A stretch of DNA of 64,000 bases from JACNKJ01 sp964440095 (lineage in GTDB: Bacteria > Krumholzibacteriota > Krumholzibacteriia > JACNKJ01), in the NCBI GenBank assembly GCA_964440095.1, contig CAYTPZ010000001.1:262013-326012 (forward strand), given 5' to 3'. Of the stretch, positions 27,656 to 36,312 are shown in pieces. The notes below the pieces were generated by a model, which made no database searches, was not told the origin of the DNA, and was given only the letters and a program-made list of their open reading frames with translations. The translations under genes and the position numbers were made by a program. The first letter of the stretch is position 1, and every line of letters starts with the position of its first letter.

Positions 27656-29448
27656 GCCGTGGCCTTCCATTTTCGGGTCATTTCAAAAAAGCCGGAGATG
27701 ATGATGATTCCCGACATGAGCAAAGCGCCGATGGCCACCCAACCGGGTACCTGAGTAGTATCGCCACCCGCGTAGGAGTGCAGGCCCACCAGGAAGTAGT
27801 TCACGCCGAAGTAGGTCATGATCACGGAACTGATGGCCGCGAAACTACCTGCGGCAAAGACCCATGGGCGATTCATGGATGGGATCCAGCGGAAGTGCAC
27901 CACCACCGCATAAACCAAGATGGTCACTAGGCTCCAGGTTTCCTTGGAGTCCCAGCCCCAATATCGTCCCCAGCTTTCATTGGCCCAGACGCCACCCAAA
28001 AGTGTGCCGATGCTGAGCAGACCCAAACCCGTAACGATGACGTTGAAGTGGAGGCGATTAAGGCCACTGACCGCGTCGTAGAGGGCAGGCCTGTTGGGAC
28101 TTTTGAAAACGTGCAGGATCAACATGGTCAGCGCCAGCAAGGCGCCGAGACCGAGGAATCCGTAGCTGCTGGTGATAATGGTCACGTGGATGTTCAGCCA
28201 GTAGGAGGCCAAGACCGGCACAAGGGGACCGATGGCCGGATCGAAGGTCGAGAGCATGGACACACCCAGAACCACAGCCGTCAGCAGTGAAGCCAGAGCC
28301 GCCGAAATGGCGCGTCGGTCCACCATTTCGAAAATGATCCCCGCGATGGCCACGGTGAGGCTGATGAAGATCAATGACTCATAGCCATTGCTTAGGGGCG
28401 CACGACCCGAGGCTATCCACCTCATGATGAACGCATAGAGGTGATAGGCTGCCGCGCCCACGAATACCGCCATGCCGATGAGGTAGAGAGGATTTTTCAA
28501 GCTGAACGGCTTGCCGCCTCGCTTGATGAGGGCGAGGGCATAGGCGGGAATCAGGATTAGAAAACCCAGCAGATAAGGCAGGGTGACCTTCTGGAAGGGT
28601 TTCATGCGATTGAGCATCATCTCGGCCCTAAGCGCGGTCTCGCTGGGCAGGACATCGGCACCGTAGTTTTCCTGGGCCGCGGCGACGGCGTCGACGGCCG
28701 CCAGGAGTTTGGTAGTCTGTAATCCGCTGATGCCTGCGCTGAAGAGGTCGTAAGCCTCGTGATACTCCTTGCGCTGCTCCACGTTCAGGGCCGGGCTCAC
28801 ATCGTTGAAGCTGAGCCAGGTGTCCTTCTCATCGCCGGGCACAGGGAAGATGCGTAGGGTGCGACCCTGCATGCTCATCACCCAGAGATTGAAACGCTCG
28901 TCAAAGCTGAGCAGCTTGCGCTGGAATTTGCTGCGCTCGCGATCGGCGGTGCGCAGTGCGGTCTCGACTTCACCTCCGAAACGATAGCGACCGGATTCAT
29001 CCAGTAGGCTGCGAATACTCACGTGGGTCGTACTTTCGTCCACGCCGAGCATGTCCTTGATGCCTGGGTGCCGCACGGCGATGACCGGCTCTTCCAGCCA
29101 CCAGGTACCATGACTCATCCAGCTCATGTAGAGATCCAGGGGTTCCCAGCCTTGGAATTTGGAACGCTTGGTGACCTTCATCACCATTTCGCGGCTGAGC
29201 GTGTCCAGAGGCTTCATGCGTCCCTGATAATCCTGGATGATCAATTTGCCCAAACGTTCCCGGGCGACATCGCCCAAGCCGTTCTGAATTGCAGGACCAC
29301 TTCCACTCATGTGTACATGTTCTTCGGTGGGCGCTTCTTCCGAATCCGCCACTTCCCCTCTGTCCGGTAAGGCCAGAAGGTCAGCCCCCGGAAGCCCGCC
29401 GCCGAGAAGCATCGCCAGGATGAATAGTCTCGTAGCGAATTTAAGCAT
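27652..29448 (-). CDS. ccsA: System II cytochrome c biogenesis protein CcsA/ResC
   Basis: CcsA, with ResB, carries heme across the membrane and attaches it to apocytochromes c. The C-terminal 310 residues hold about eight helices with the heme-handling WWD-type motif GVWANESWGRYWGWDSKETW (about residues 485-504) and conserved histidines in its flanking helices. The N-terminal 290 residues are a soluble domain after a signal-like anchor (about 1-25), including the GRMKPLDTLSREM segment seen in Bacteroidota-type versions. Overall 598 residues, much longer than chloroplast or Bacillus CcsA. It overlaps resB by eight bases. Confidence 0.93.
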   Translation of the reverse strand: MLKFATRLFILAMLLGGGLPGADLLALPDRGEVADSEEAPTEEHVHMSGSGPAIQNGLGDVARERLGKLIIQDYQGRMKPLDTLSREMVMKVTKRSKFQGWEPLDLYMSWMSHGTWWLEEPVIAVRHPGIKDMLGVDESTTHVSIRSLLDESGRYRFGGEVETALRTADRERSKFQRKLLSFDERFNLWVMSMQGRTLRIFPVPGDEKDTWLSFNDVSPALNVEQRKEYHEAYDLFSAGISGLQTTKLLAAVDAVAAAQENYGADVLPSETALRAEMMLNRMKPFQKVTLPYLLGFLILIPAYALALIKRGGKPFSLKNPLYLIGMAVFVGAAAYHLYAFIMRWIASGRAPLSNGYESLIFISLTVAIAGIIFEMVDRRAISAALASLLTAVVLGVSMLSTFDPAIGPLVPVLASYWLNIHVTIITSSYGFLGLGALLALTMLILHVFKSPNRPALYDAVSGLNRLHFNVIVTGLGLLSIGTLLGGVWANESWGRYWGWDSKETWSLVTILVYAVVVHFRWIPSMNRPWVFAAGSFAAISSVIMTYFGVNYFLVGLHSYAGGDTTQVPGWVAIGALLMSGIIIISGFFEMTRKWKATA

Positions 29449-31147
29449 TTTCAGCCTTTCGTTTCGGACGGCGCCAGATGATTTCCTTGAAGAAAACGAG
29501 AATGAAACCCAGCGAGATCATGGCGTAGCCCAGATAGGTCGGCCACTTGCCCGGGTCGTGATTTACCGAGAGAACCGTTCCTCCACGATCGGGATCGTAG
29601 CTGGACTGGAAGTGCTTGTTCCCGCGATGAGTCAGAGGATGATTCATGAAGATGCGCACGGGATCGCCGTCGATGCCGCGTTCTTCATCGTAGAGCTTTA
29701 CGTGACTCTCATAGCTGGCCGGGTTCTCACTGCCGGGATAGGTGATCAGCAGGAAGTCGTCCAGATGGAGACTGTAATCGAGGGGAATGATCACCGGGCC
29801 GAAGCGCAAACTCAGCTGCCGGTCATCCAGTTGCATGGTTCGCGGGCGGGTTTCGCCGCGGGTCACGAGCATCTCGTCGGCCTGCCCGCTCGGCGCGGTC
29901 ACTCGTAGCCGAACGGCTGCAGGATTGCTCTGGTTTTCACTGAGCCCGGCCTTCCATGCCGCCGAAGGATAGAATTCCACGGGAACGATTCTGAATTCGC
30001 CAGACTGATAAAGCACGCCCGTTTCAAACTCGAAGCGCTCGCCGGCGGAATAGACATGTTGCGCCTCCGTCGCAGCCATATCCATGAGACTCAAGTCGAA
30101 ACTTGACCGGGCGTAGAGCTTGCCCTCTTCCACGGCGAAATCGATTCCTCGACTAAGGCTATAGCTCATGTCTAAATCGGCGAAGGGGTCATCGTCGCCG
30201 CCGTGTCCCATGCTGAAATCGGGGAAGAGTGCGAAGAGAATGCGTTCGCCGGTTTCGCCACCTGGACCTTCGATCTCAACGCGAATCATGGGATTGGCCA
30301 TCTCCGCCTCGCGGGGGTTTCCACCGCGCGCCGCGTAGTCGGGGAGAAACTCGGTAATGGTGAACTGATACCCCGAGGCGGCCACGCTTCGCGGCAGATC
30401 GAAATTCACATCCAGGGCGCCGCTCTGACCCGCGATATTGACATTGAGGGCACCATAGGGGCTGCTGGGCACAACAGCCGGCAGTCCGTCAGCATGAAAA
30501 CCGAGGGTCACGGCCGCGAGTTGCAGACGATGATCTTCGAAAAGAGTGCGCCGCTCCATGCCTGCCGCCCCTACCGTGGCGAATGTCAGAGCCGGTTGCC
30601 CATCATCTGAGGCTGCGAGCAGCTCTTCGAAGTGAGGCCAATACCCAGTTATTTCGACCTTGTAATTCAGGCCACCCACACTCAACTTCTTTTTCAAATC
30701 GTTCTCGCCGGGCTTGTAGAGCCAAACCGGCCAGTGGCTTTCATCATCACCGTGACCAAGCTGTACATAATCGCGGCTGGACAGGATGTAGTCGGTGGAA
30801 GCACCTTCGCGAATGGGCATCATTCCTTCGTAACCGAAGAAGCGTGTGACGCCCGCACTGATCAGAATGATGATCACCGAAACGTGGATCATGACAAAGC
30901 CGGTCTGGGATTTGCGGTATGGCATGCGCATGAAGAAACTCGCGATGAGATTGATCACAAATAGCCCAAGCACCAGTTCGAACCATCGGGCTCCGTAAAC
31001 CAGGGCACGCGCCGCTGGAGTGCCGTAGCGGGATTCGATGAAAGTCGCCATCGCAATGGCGAAGGCGAAGATGAGAAAGAGGATGAGGGCCAACTTGACC
31101 GAGGCAAGAAATCTCAGTATGGGGTTCCTCTTGAACGGATTACTCAC
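29441..31147 (-). CDS. resB: Cytochrome c biogenesis protein ResB
   Basis: ResB (Ccs1) is the partner of CcsA in system II cytochrome c maturation. The 568-residue protein has N-terminal membrane helices at about residues 15-35 (LASVKLALILFLIFAFAIAMAT), 52-72 and 80-100, a large periplasmic region of beta-rich sequence (about 120-525), and a last helix near 535-553. The FLASVKLALIL start is typical of ResB. It begins with GTG 31147 and is the first gene of an eight-gene operon under a good predicted promoter. Confidence 0.92.
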   Translation of the reverse strand: MSNPFKRNPILRFLASVKLALILFLIFAFAIAMATFIESRYGTPAARALVYGARWFELVLGLFVINLIASFFMRMPYRKSQTGFVMIHVSVIIILISAGVTRFFGYEGMMPIREGASTDYILSSRDYVQLGHGDDESHWPVWLYKPGENDLKKKLSVGGLNYKVEITGYWPHFEELLAASDDGQPALTFATVGAAGMERRTLFEDHRLQLAAVTLGFHADGLPAVVPSSPYGALNVNIAGQSGALDVNFDLPRSVAASGYQFTITEFLPDYAARGGNPREAEMANPMIRVEIEGPGGETGERILFALFPDFSMGHGGDDDPFADLDMSYSLSRGIDFAVEEGKLYARSSFDLSLMDMAATEAQHVYSAGERFEFETGVLYQSGEFRIVPVEFYPSAAWKAGLSENQSNPAAVRLRVTAPSGQADEMLVTRGETRPRTMQLDDRQLSLRFGPVIIPLDYSLHLDDFLLITYPGSENPASYESHVKLYDEERGIDGDPVRIFMNHPLTHRGNKHFQSSYDPDRGGTVLSVNHDPGKWPTYLGYAMISLGFILVFFKEIIWRRPKRKAENA

Positions 31148-31220
31148 GGTTCCCGCTTTCGTTGGGTTCTCGTAGTCCTTTGACTCGACAACACGTGGCC
31201 GGAAGAATCACAGACGTATA

Positions 31221-31248
31221 AATATACACAGCATTCGGACCTTATCAA
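31221..31248 (-). promoter_or_regulatory. Predicted promoter of the resB-ccsA-moaDE operon
   Basis: TTGATA (31243-31248) and TATATT (31221-31226) each match five of six consensus bases and are 16 bases apart. Transcription would start near 31214, giving a leader of about 67 bases before resB. Confidence 0.65.
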
Positions 31249-31264
31249 CAATGGAGAATTGACT

Positions 31265-31918
31265 GTGACATCCCGCAGACAAATCGGATCTGGAAAGGCG
31301 CAAATCCTTCGCTTGCCTGGGACTTTGGGTATGCTGCGCTTGGAGCGGCCCGGCAGCGCCGAAAACCTGCTCGATGCCATGGATGACTCCCATCCGGATG
31401 CTGAAAGCCTGATTCCCTACTGGGCCGACCGCTGGCCCAGCACCGAAGGACTTCTGCGTTATCTACTTCGAATTCCCTGTCCCCGCGGGCCTTCCCTGGA
31501 GATTGGTGCAGGACTTGGAATTTCGGGTATGGGCGCACTACGTCGGGGTTGGGACCTTCAGATTAGCGACTTTCATCCCGAATCTTTGCCTTGGCTCAAG
31601 CGAAACTTGATCAACAACGGTCATTCTGCCCAGCGGGCCATGCATTTGGATTGGCGGGAAGCTCCGCCGCGAAAGTGGAAAAACATCCTGGCTAGCGACG
31701 TGCTCTATGAAAGAGTTTTCGCTCCGCAAATCGCGGATTTTCTGGATGCGGCATTGGACAAAGGTGGCCGCGCTATCATTGCCGAACCGGGTCGCCCGGT
31801 GGCGGACGAGGGCATCGCTCTGCTGGCCTCGCGCTTCAATCTGCGTCTGCGGTCCACACGCTCACGGGCGGAGGGACGTTGGTGGCCGATTCGAGTGTTG
31901 GAGATCAGGAAGAGCTAG
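31265..31918 (+). CDS. SAM-dependent methyltransferase, protein-lysine methyltransferase-like
   Basis: A class I methyltransferase of 217 residues. YWADRWPSTEGLLRYLL (about residues 52-68) resembles the segment before motif I in the METTL20/ETFB lysine methyltransferase group, and LEIGAGLGISGMGAL is motif I, binding S-adenosylmethionine. ILASDVLYE corresponds to motif IV. The substrate is likely a protein, but this is inference. I prefer GTG 31265 (eight bases from GGAG); TTG 31259 is the alternative. It is transcribed divergently from resB and stands alone. Confidence 0.82.
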   Translation: MTSRRQIGSGKAQILRLPGTLGMLRLERPGSAENLLDAMDDSHPDAESLIPYWADRWPSTEGLLRYLLRIPCPRGPSLEIGAGLGISGMGALRRGWDLQISDFHPESLPWLKRNLINNGHSAQRAMHLDWREAPPRKWKNILASDVLYERVFAPQIADFLDAALDKGGRAIIAEPGRPVADEGIALLASRFNLRLRSTRSRAEGRWWPIRVLEIRKS

Positions 31919-31978
31919 GGATTAGGGCGAAGCTCATTCGCTTCCCCCATCAGCGATTCGATCAGTTTTATCCAGGGC

Positions 31979-32008
31979 TTGATATTCGAATAGCTCGTTC
32001 CGTATAGT
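31979..32008 (+). promoter_or_regulatory. Predicted promoter of the orphan 130-residue gene
   Basis: TTGATA (31979-31984) and TATAGT (32003-32008), each five of six consensus bases, are 18 bases apart. Transcription would begin about 17 bases before the gene's ATG. Confidence 0.6.
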
Positions 32009-32031
32009 CAGTTTCAAAGGGAGAACATTCG

Positions 32032-32424
32032 ATGCTTGAACCTGGACAGTTCGAATTCAACGAGGCGTGGCTCGTCTTCCAGTTGAACGAGGCTCCTGTC
32101 TCCACGGAAGCCGACGGTGATTTCAACGTCGTGTGCCTCATGGAGGCTGTAAGTCTCTACATTCTCGGATTCGAGTTCGTCCCGACTCAGGAACCCGTCT
32201 CTGACCAGGTCGCAATTGGCCTCCTTGAGACAGGAATGTTTAAGGGAAGGACCCTTCCTCAACAGCTCCTGGTTTCATCCGGCCTGGATTTCAATTCGTT
32301 CAAGGTACATGCGAAGCGTCTGGGAATCGAGTTTGTGCTCAAATCCGAGGAAAATCTTCTCCCGTTCACCTCGGAGGCGAAAGAGGGATTCAAGGCTCAC
32401 GCTGGCGGCGATGGTGTGCCATGA
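32032..32424 (+). CDS. Orphan protein of unknown function, 130 residues
   Basis: I do not recognise this protein. It starts at ATG 32032, eight bases after GGGAG, and has a strong predicted promoter close upstream, so it is very probably expressed. The sequence is acidic in the first half (FEFNEAWLVFQLNEAPVSTEADGDF) and mixed helical in the second. There is no signal peptide, membrane helix or cysteine cluster; a single cysteine sits at residue 35. It is a monocistronic gene facing the minus-strand phosphatase gene. Confidence 0.65.
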   Translation: MLEPGQFEFNEAWLVFQLNEAPVSTEADGDFNVVCLMEAVSLYILGFEFVPTQEPVSDQVAIGLLETGMFKGRTLPQQLLVSSGLDFNSFKVHAKRLGIEFVLKSEENLLPFTSEAKEGFKAHAGGDGVP

Positions 32425-32446
32425 GCCCACTTGGCAGAAATCGGCC

Positions 32447-33283
32447 TCAGGATCCCGGAAAGAAATCCTCTGCCGCCTCGTCGAAGAGCGGATCCAGTTC
32501 GAGGGCTTCCAGCATCCAGTCGTGGATGATTCCATTGCTGGCCACGATGCTGAGCCCGGCCAGGGCATCCGGTCGTCCGGCAAGGTCGCTCACTCGGCCT
32601 CCCGCCGCGCGTACCAGGTAAATGCCCGCGGCCACATCCCAGGCATTGAGACCCATTTCCCAGAAGCCATCGAGGCGACCGGCGGCGGTGAAGGCCAGAT
32701 CCAGGGCGGCGCTGCCTGCCCTTCGAACCCCACGAGTGGCATGAAGCATGAAATCCAGGTTGCGCAGATTCACGCTGGCGTGGGTGCGGCGGGAATCGGC
32801 GAATCCCGTGGCCATAAGAGCATGGTTGGTGTTGTTGCGCTCGCTCACCGACATGGGAGTTTCATCCAGATGGGCGCCGAAGCCTTCATAGCCATGAAAG
32901 GTCTCACCCAGGCGCGGCGCATGAATAACCCCCAGTATGGGGCGCCGCCCGCGCACAAGGGCTACGGATATGGCGAAAAAGGGATGCCCGTAACCGAAGT
33001 TTGTGGTGCCGTCCAGGGGATCGATGATCCAGAGCAGATCAGCTTCCCCCGAGCGGCGAAGGCCCTCCTCCCCCAGCATGCCTGCTCTGGGCAGCAGGCC
33101 GCCTAAGAGATCGGCCAGACGCGCCTCGCTTTCCCGATCCACCCAGGAGACCAGATCGCGCGTGCCCTTTTCGTCCATGGATTCGGGATCCACCCGCCCG
33201 AAATGCTCAAGCTGGAAACGCCCCAGATCCTGCACGCCGGCCAAGAGGCGAAGGTGGAGCTTCGGGTTCCAGATTCCATCCAT
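32447..33283 (-). CDS. Inositol monophosphatase family protein (SuhB-like)
   Basis: A Mg-dependent sugar-phosphate phosphatase of the IMPase fold, 278 residues. Metal-binding motifs are GEEG (about residues 71-74), WIIDPLDGTTNFGYGHPFFA (about 85-104) and the C-terminal WDVAAGIYLVRAAGG (about 215-229), all intact. Substrates in the family include myo-inositol-1-phosphate, 3'-phosphoadenosine nucleotides and fructose-1,6-bisphosphate; sequence alone does not decide. ATG 33283; divergent from the MBL gene. Confidence 0.92.
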   Translation of the reverse strand: MDGIWNPKLHLRLLAGVQDLGRFQLEHFGRVDPESMDEKGTRDLVSWVDRESEARLADLLGGLLPRAGMLGEEGLRRSGEADLLWIIDPLDGTTNFGYGHPFFAISVALVRGRRPILGVIHAPRLGETFHGYEGFGAHLDETPMSVSERNNTNHALMATGFADSRRTHASVNLRNLDFMLHATRGVRRAGSAALDLAFTAAGRLDGFWEMGLNAWDVAAGIYLVRAAGGRVSDLAGRPDALAGLSIVASNGIIHDWMLEALELDPLFDEAAEDFFPGS

Positions 33284-33368
33284 GCGATCGCTCCTTGCGG
33301 TGAACGGGTGATTCTATCTAAGTTCGTGGATCAAGATAGCACAGGCACCGGCAAAAGGAAGAAGGACC

Positions 33369-34220
33369 ATGTCTCTTCGAATCGGCAGTATCAACGATGG
33401 ACAACTTTTCCTGGACGGCGGCGCCATGTTCGGAGTTATACCCAAGGTGCTATGGGAACGGAAGAACCCGGCGGATGCGCGCAATCGAATTGAACTGGGA
33501 CTGCACTGCATGCTCATCGAAGGCGAGGGCATCCGCGCCATCGTGGACACGGGCGTGGGCGAAAAGGGCGGCGAGGAATTCGCCGACATCTACGGTCTGG
33601 AGGCCAGCGGACAATTGCGACGCACTCTGGCTCATCGCGGCATCAGGCCGGAAGACATCAGCCACGTGATCAACACCCACCTGCACTTCGATCACTGCGG
33701 CGGCAACACGACTTTGAATAATAAAGGCGAAGCGGTTCCCGCCTTTCCTTCCGCGCGCTACATCGCGCAGAAAGGCGAATGGGAAGAGGCACTGAGCCCG
33801 GGCGATCGCAGCCTCGCAAGCTACATGGGACATGACTTCCTACCCATCGAGGCAGCCGGGCAATTGGACCTGGTTGAAGGTGAAGTGGAAGTGCTGCCGG
33901 GCATCACACTCATTCCCACTCCGGGACACACGCGACATCATCAGTCCATCCTGGTGGAAACCGATGAAGGACCCGTCTTTCATCCGGGTGATCTCATTCC
34001 TACCAGCAGCCACCTGTCCCTGCCCTGGGTGATGAGCTACGACCTTCATCCTGTGGAAACGGTGGAAACCAAACGGGTGATTTTGGCCCGTGCGCGGAAA
34101 GAGGGATGGAAGTTTTACTTCCAACACGAGCCGGGCGAGCATCCCTATGGTGAGATGGAATGGGTGGCCACAAAAAAAGGGGAGAAGCCGGTGTTTCGGC
34201 CCCTCCCCTTCTCAGATTGA
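33369..34220 (+). CDS. MBL-fold metallo-hydrolase
   Basis: A 283-residue metallo-beta-lactamase-fold enzyme with a full dinuclear zinc site: H104, H106, D108 and H109 in NTHLHFDHCGG, H187 in PTPGHTRHH, D208 in FHPGDL and H253. The overall layout resembles lactonases and related hydrolases, but the natural substrate is unknown. ATG 33369 with AAGAAGGACC upstream. The antisense of its last 15 codons encodes the terminator of the convergent GAPDH-like gene, a neat use of coding sequence. Confidence 0.9.
   Translation: MSLRIGSINDGQLFLDGGAMFGVIPKVLWERKNPADARNRIELGLHCMLIEGEGIRAIVDTGVGEKGGEEFADIYGLEASGQLRRTLAHRGIRPEDISHVINTHLHFDHCGGNTTLNNKGEAVPAFPSARYIAQKGEWEEALSPGDRSLASYMGHDFLPIEAAGQLDLVEGEVEVLPGITLIPTPGHTRHHQSILVETDEGPVFHPGDLIPTSSHLSLPWVMSYDLHPVETVETKRVILARARKEGWKFYFQHEPGEHPYGEMEWVATKKGEKPVFRPLPFSD
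34172..34210 (-). terminator. Strong intrinsic terminator of the GAPDH-like gene, inside the convergent MBL gene
   Basis: On the minus strand a 14-bp stem (arms at 34197-34210 and 34177-34190, two of the pairs G-U) with the loop AAACAC is followed by TTTTTTT. It begins 16 bases after the GAPDH-like stop and lies entirely within the MBL coding sequence. The G-U pairs form only in the minus-strand transcript, which supports the direction. Confidence 0.9.
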
Positions 34221-34226
34221 TTCGCC

Positions 34227-35291
34227 CTACATTTCGCCGAAGAAATTGGGCCGCAGACATTCGAGCTTCTCGGCCACTTGATCCGGATACAGATGCCAGA
34301 GAGCTGCAGAAACGCTGGACAGCAGACTGTTGCCGTCCTGGGGCGTGAAGCAGTAGCCGGTCACTTCCTTGCCGTCCTCGCTCACGTGCAGGGAGGGCAT
34401 GGCGAACACAGTCTGATTGAGAATGCGTCCGTAGACGCCGTGATCGCGGCCGAAGGAAAACACAACACCCGAGCTTTTCTGGTTGGTCCGCGCAAGGCGG
34501 TCGTTCCCGCGAATCTGCTCGACGATGGTTTCCTTGTCCGTGGGGCTGTTCAATTTCAAACTGAACTGAATGATGTGCATGTACTGAGAGTTCACCTTCA
34601 TGGCGCTTGAGAAAACGTTTAGATCGAGGCCCTTGGTGCCATAGAGATGGTAGACGTCCCGTGCATGGTGAGTGCCGAACTTGGCATCGCCGTGAGAGCC
34701 CACTTCAGGTGCCGGAATGAATTTACTCGACTGGGTGATGTCGTTGGCGCGGCGGATGCAAACGAAGCGACCTTCTGCGAGGTTGCCGTCGCCATGCGGC
34801 TTGAGTGCGATATTCTCGATGATCACCGCAATGTTATGAGTGTTGCAACTCACGATCTGCAAAAACTGATCTTCTCCGCGCACCAGCACTTCATCGTTGA
34901 TGCCACGGGCATAGGGCTTGCCGAATCCAAACTCGCTTCCCTGGGCCAGGAAGAGCCGGCTGCCGTCGGCGTACTTGTTGTAGAGCTTTTCCTTTTCCTC
35001 ATTACCGGCGGGCGTGCAGTCGATAACGACCGAGGCCTGCTCGATGGCCTGCTCGGTTTCGTAGTCGGCGTAAAGGTCCATGGCTTCGAAGCCCTCGCGC
35101 GCATCGTCATTCACGCACAATTTGGCGCCGCGACTAACCAGATCCTTGATCTTGGGTTGATCCAAAGGTGTGGGAGTGCGCTTATGAAAAGTGACCTCGT
35201 CGATGCCGAGATCAAGCTTATTTGCCACCAGCAATCCGGTGAGAGGCTCACCGATGGTTCCCGTTCCAACCACATGTACGATGCGCTTCAT
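34227..35291 (-). CDS. Archaeal-type (type II) glyceraldehyde-3-phosphate dehydrogenase homologue
   Basis: The 354-residue protein matches the archaeal type II GAPDH layout: Rossmann VVGTGTIGEPL at the N-terminus, VIDCTPAGNEEKEKLYNKYA (about residues 89-108, compare the DxTPxG of archaeal enzymes) and the catalytic-loop QIVSCNTHN with C149 and N150, close to the archaeal C140-N141 pair. It may therefore oxidise glyceraldehyde-3-phosphate with NAD(P), though the bacterial homologue could act on another aldehyde. ATG 35291 is preferred; GTG 35300 is too close to AAGGA. It has its own promoter and terminator. Confidence 0.82.
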   Translation of the reverse strand: MKRIVHVVGTGTIGEPLTGLLVANKLDLGIDEVTFHKRTPTPLDQPKIKDLVSRGAKLCVNDDAREGFEAMDLYADYETEQAIEQASVVIDCTPAGNEEKEKLYNKYADGSRLFLAQGSEFGFGKPYARGINDEVLVRGEDQFLQIVSCNTHNIAVIIENIALKPHGDGNLAEGRFVCIRRANDITQSSKFIPAPEVGSHGDAKFGTHHARDVYHLYGTKGLDLNVFSSAMKVNSQYMHIIQFSLKLNSPTDKETIVEQIRGNDRLARTNQKSSGVVFSFGRDHGVYGRILNQTVFAMPSLHVSEDGKEVTGYCFTPQDGNSLLSSVSAALWHLYPDQVAEKLECLRPNFFGEM

Positions 35292-35374
35292 GGAACTCAC
35301 GTCCTTTTTTGCGAACGTCCCACCAGCGATCAGCCAGCAGAGCTGGAATAGCGGACCGCCAAATCGGATCGTCC

Positions 35375-35404
35375 GTTATAAAGAATCTCCGGATCGGAAA
35401 GCAA
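35375..35404 (-). promoter_or_regulatory. Possible promoter of the GAPDH-like gene
   Basis: TTGCTT (35399-35404, three of six) and TATAAC (35375-35380, five of six) are 18 bases apart. The spacer is formed largely by the stem of the TPR-gene terminator. Confidence 0.4.
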
Positions 35405-35416
35405 GCCGACCCGGAG
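35381..35416 (-). terminator. Intrinsic terminator of the lipoprotein-barrel-TPR operon
   Basis: An 11-bp stem (35387-35397 with 35406-35416, one G-U pair on the minus strand) with an 8-base loop follows the TPR stop by six bases; ATTCTTT comes after it. The T-run is interrupted, so efficiency may be moderate. Confidence 0.65.
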
Positions 35417-35421
35417 TGCTA

Positions 35422-36300
35422 CTACTTCTTCTCCAATGTCTGACCCGCAGGACCGATGCCGGGCTCTCCCGATCCGGCCTTGGGATTGTTGGTCGTTTCC
35501 TCACCCACGGTACCGAACTTCCGAATTTTCCGGCCGCCCTTGTACACGGTTTCGTTGAGCACTTCCTTCAGCAGCTGCGAATTGGAGGCAGCCTGCTGGG
35601 CCACGGGGGTGCTGGGATCGATCTCTACAACGAGATCCCACTCCACCACCGCTTCGCGATAGATCTGCGCTTCGGCGAAAGCAACGCCCAGATTGTAGTG
35701 GGCATCCTGATTCATGGGATCAATTTCCAGGCCGCGACGATAGGCATCGATGGCACCGTTGCTGTCGCCCTTGTTGTACAGACTCCCGCCCAGATTCACC
35801 AGTGTCGCCACATGGTCGGGCTTCACTTCGAGAGCGCGCCGATACCAGAACACGGCCTGTTCGTAATCTTCCTTCTCGTCGTAGAGGGCTCCCACGCTGC
35901 CGATGGCGGGCAGGTGATCAGGCATCTTCAAGGCAGCGTTCTCAAAGGCGAAGAGAGCGCTGTCCATATAGGTTGAGCCGCCCTTGCCATGGGAATAGTC
36001 GAAGTAGGCGTCTCCCAGAAGCTTTGAAAGCAGTCCGTTGTCGGGATCCTTGCGGAGCTTGGCCTTGACGACTTCGATGCGATCGAGTTGATCGAAATCG
36101 TCCATGCTCTCCCAGAGCGCTTCGGACCAGAGGCTCTCAAGTCGCTCGTCGCCGGAATAGCGCTCCATGAGTTTTTCGTAGCTGGCCAAACGTTGTTTCG
36201 CTGGCTTTTCGGCGAGCTTATCCAGACGAGACTGGGGAACATCCATGGCCATGGCGACCAGGGGTAGAATTAGGATCAGCAAGATGGCAATGCGTTTCAT
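35422..36300 (-). CDS. Secreted tetratricopeptide-repeat protein
   Basis: A 292-residue periplasmic or surface protein. A signal peptide spans about residues 1-18 (ILLILILPLVAMAMD). At least three TPR units follow at about residues 128-230, including AVFWYRRALEVKPDHVATL and AIDAYRRGLEIDPMNQDAHY; upstream helices may add degenerate ones. TPRs bind partner proteins. The C-terminal 50 residues are Gly- and Thr-rich. I use the second of two adjacent ATGs (five bases from GAGGAG). It is the last gene of an operon with the lipoprotein and the barrel protein, 12 bases after the latter. Confidence 0.85.
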   Translation of the reverse strand: MKRIAILLILILPLVAMAMDVPQSRLDKLAEKPAKQRLASYEKLMERYSGDERLESLWSEALWESMDDFDQLDRIEVVKAKLRKDPDNGLLSKLLGDAYFDYSHGKGGSTYMDSALFAFENAALKMPDHLPAIGSVGALYDEKEDYEQAVFWYRRALEVKPDHVATLVNLGGSLYNKGDSNGAIDAYRRGLEIDPMNQDAHYNLGVAFAEAQIYREAVVEWDLVVEIDPSTPVAQQAASNSQLLKEVLNETVYKGGRKIRKFGTVGEETTNNPKAGSGEPGIGPAGQTLEKK

Positions 36301-36312
36301 CATGACTCCTCA

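Noticed and set aside
31919..31950. Inverted repeat GCGAA/TTCGC after the methyltransferase gene
   Set aside because: The 5-bp stem is followed by C-rich sequence rather than Ts, so a terminator is not supported.
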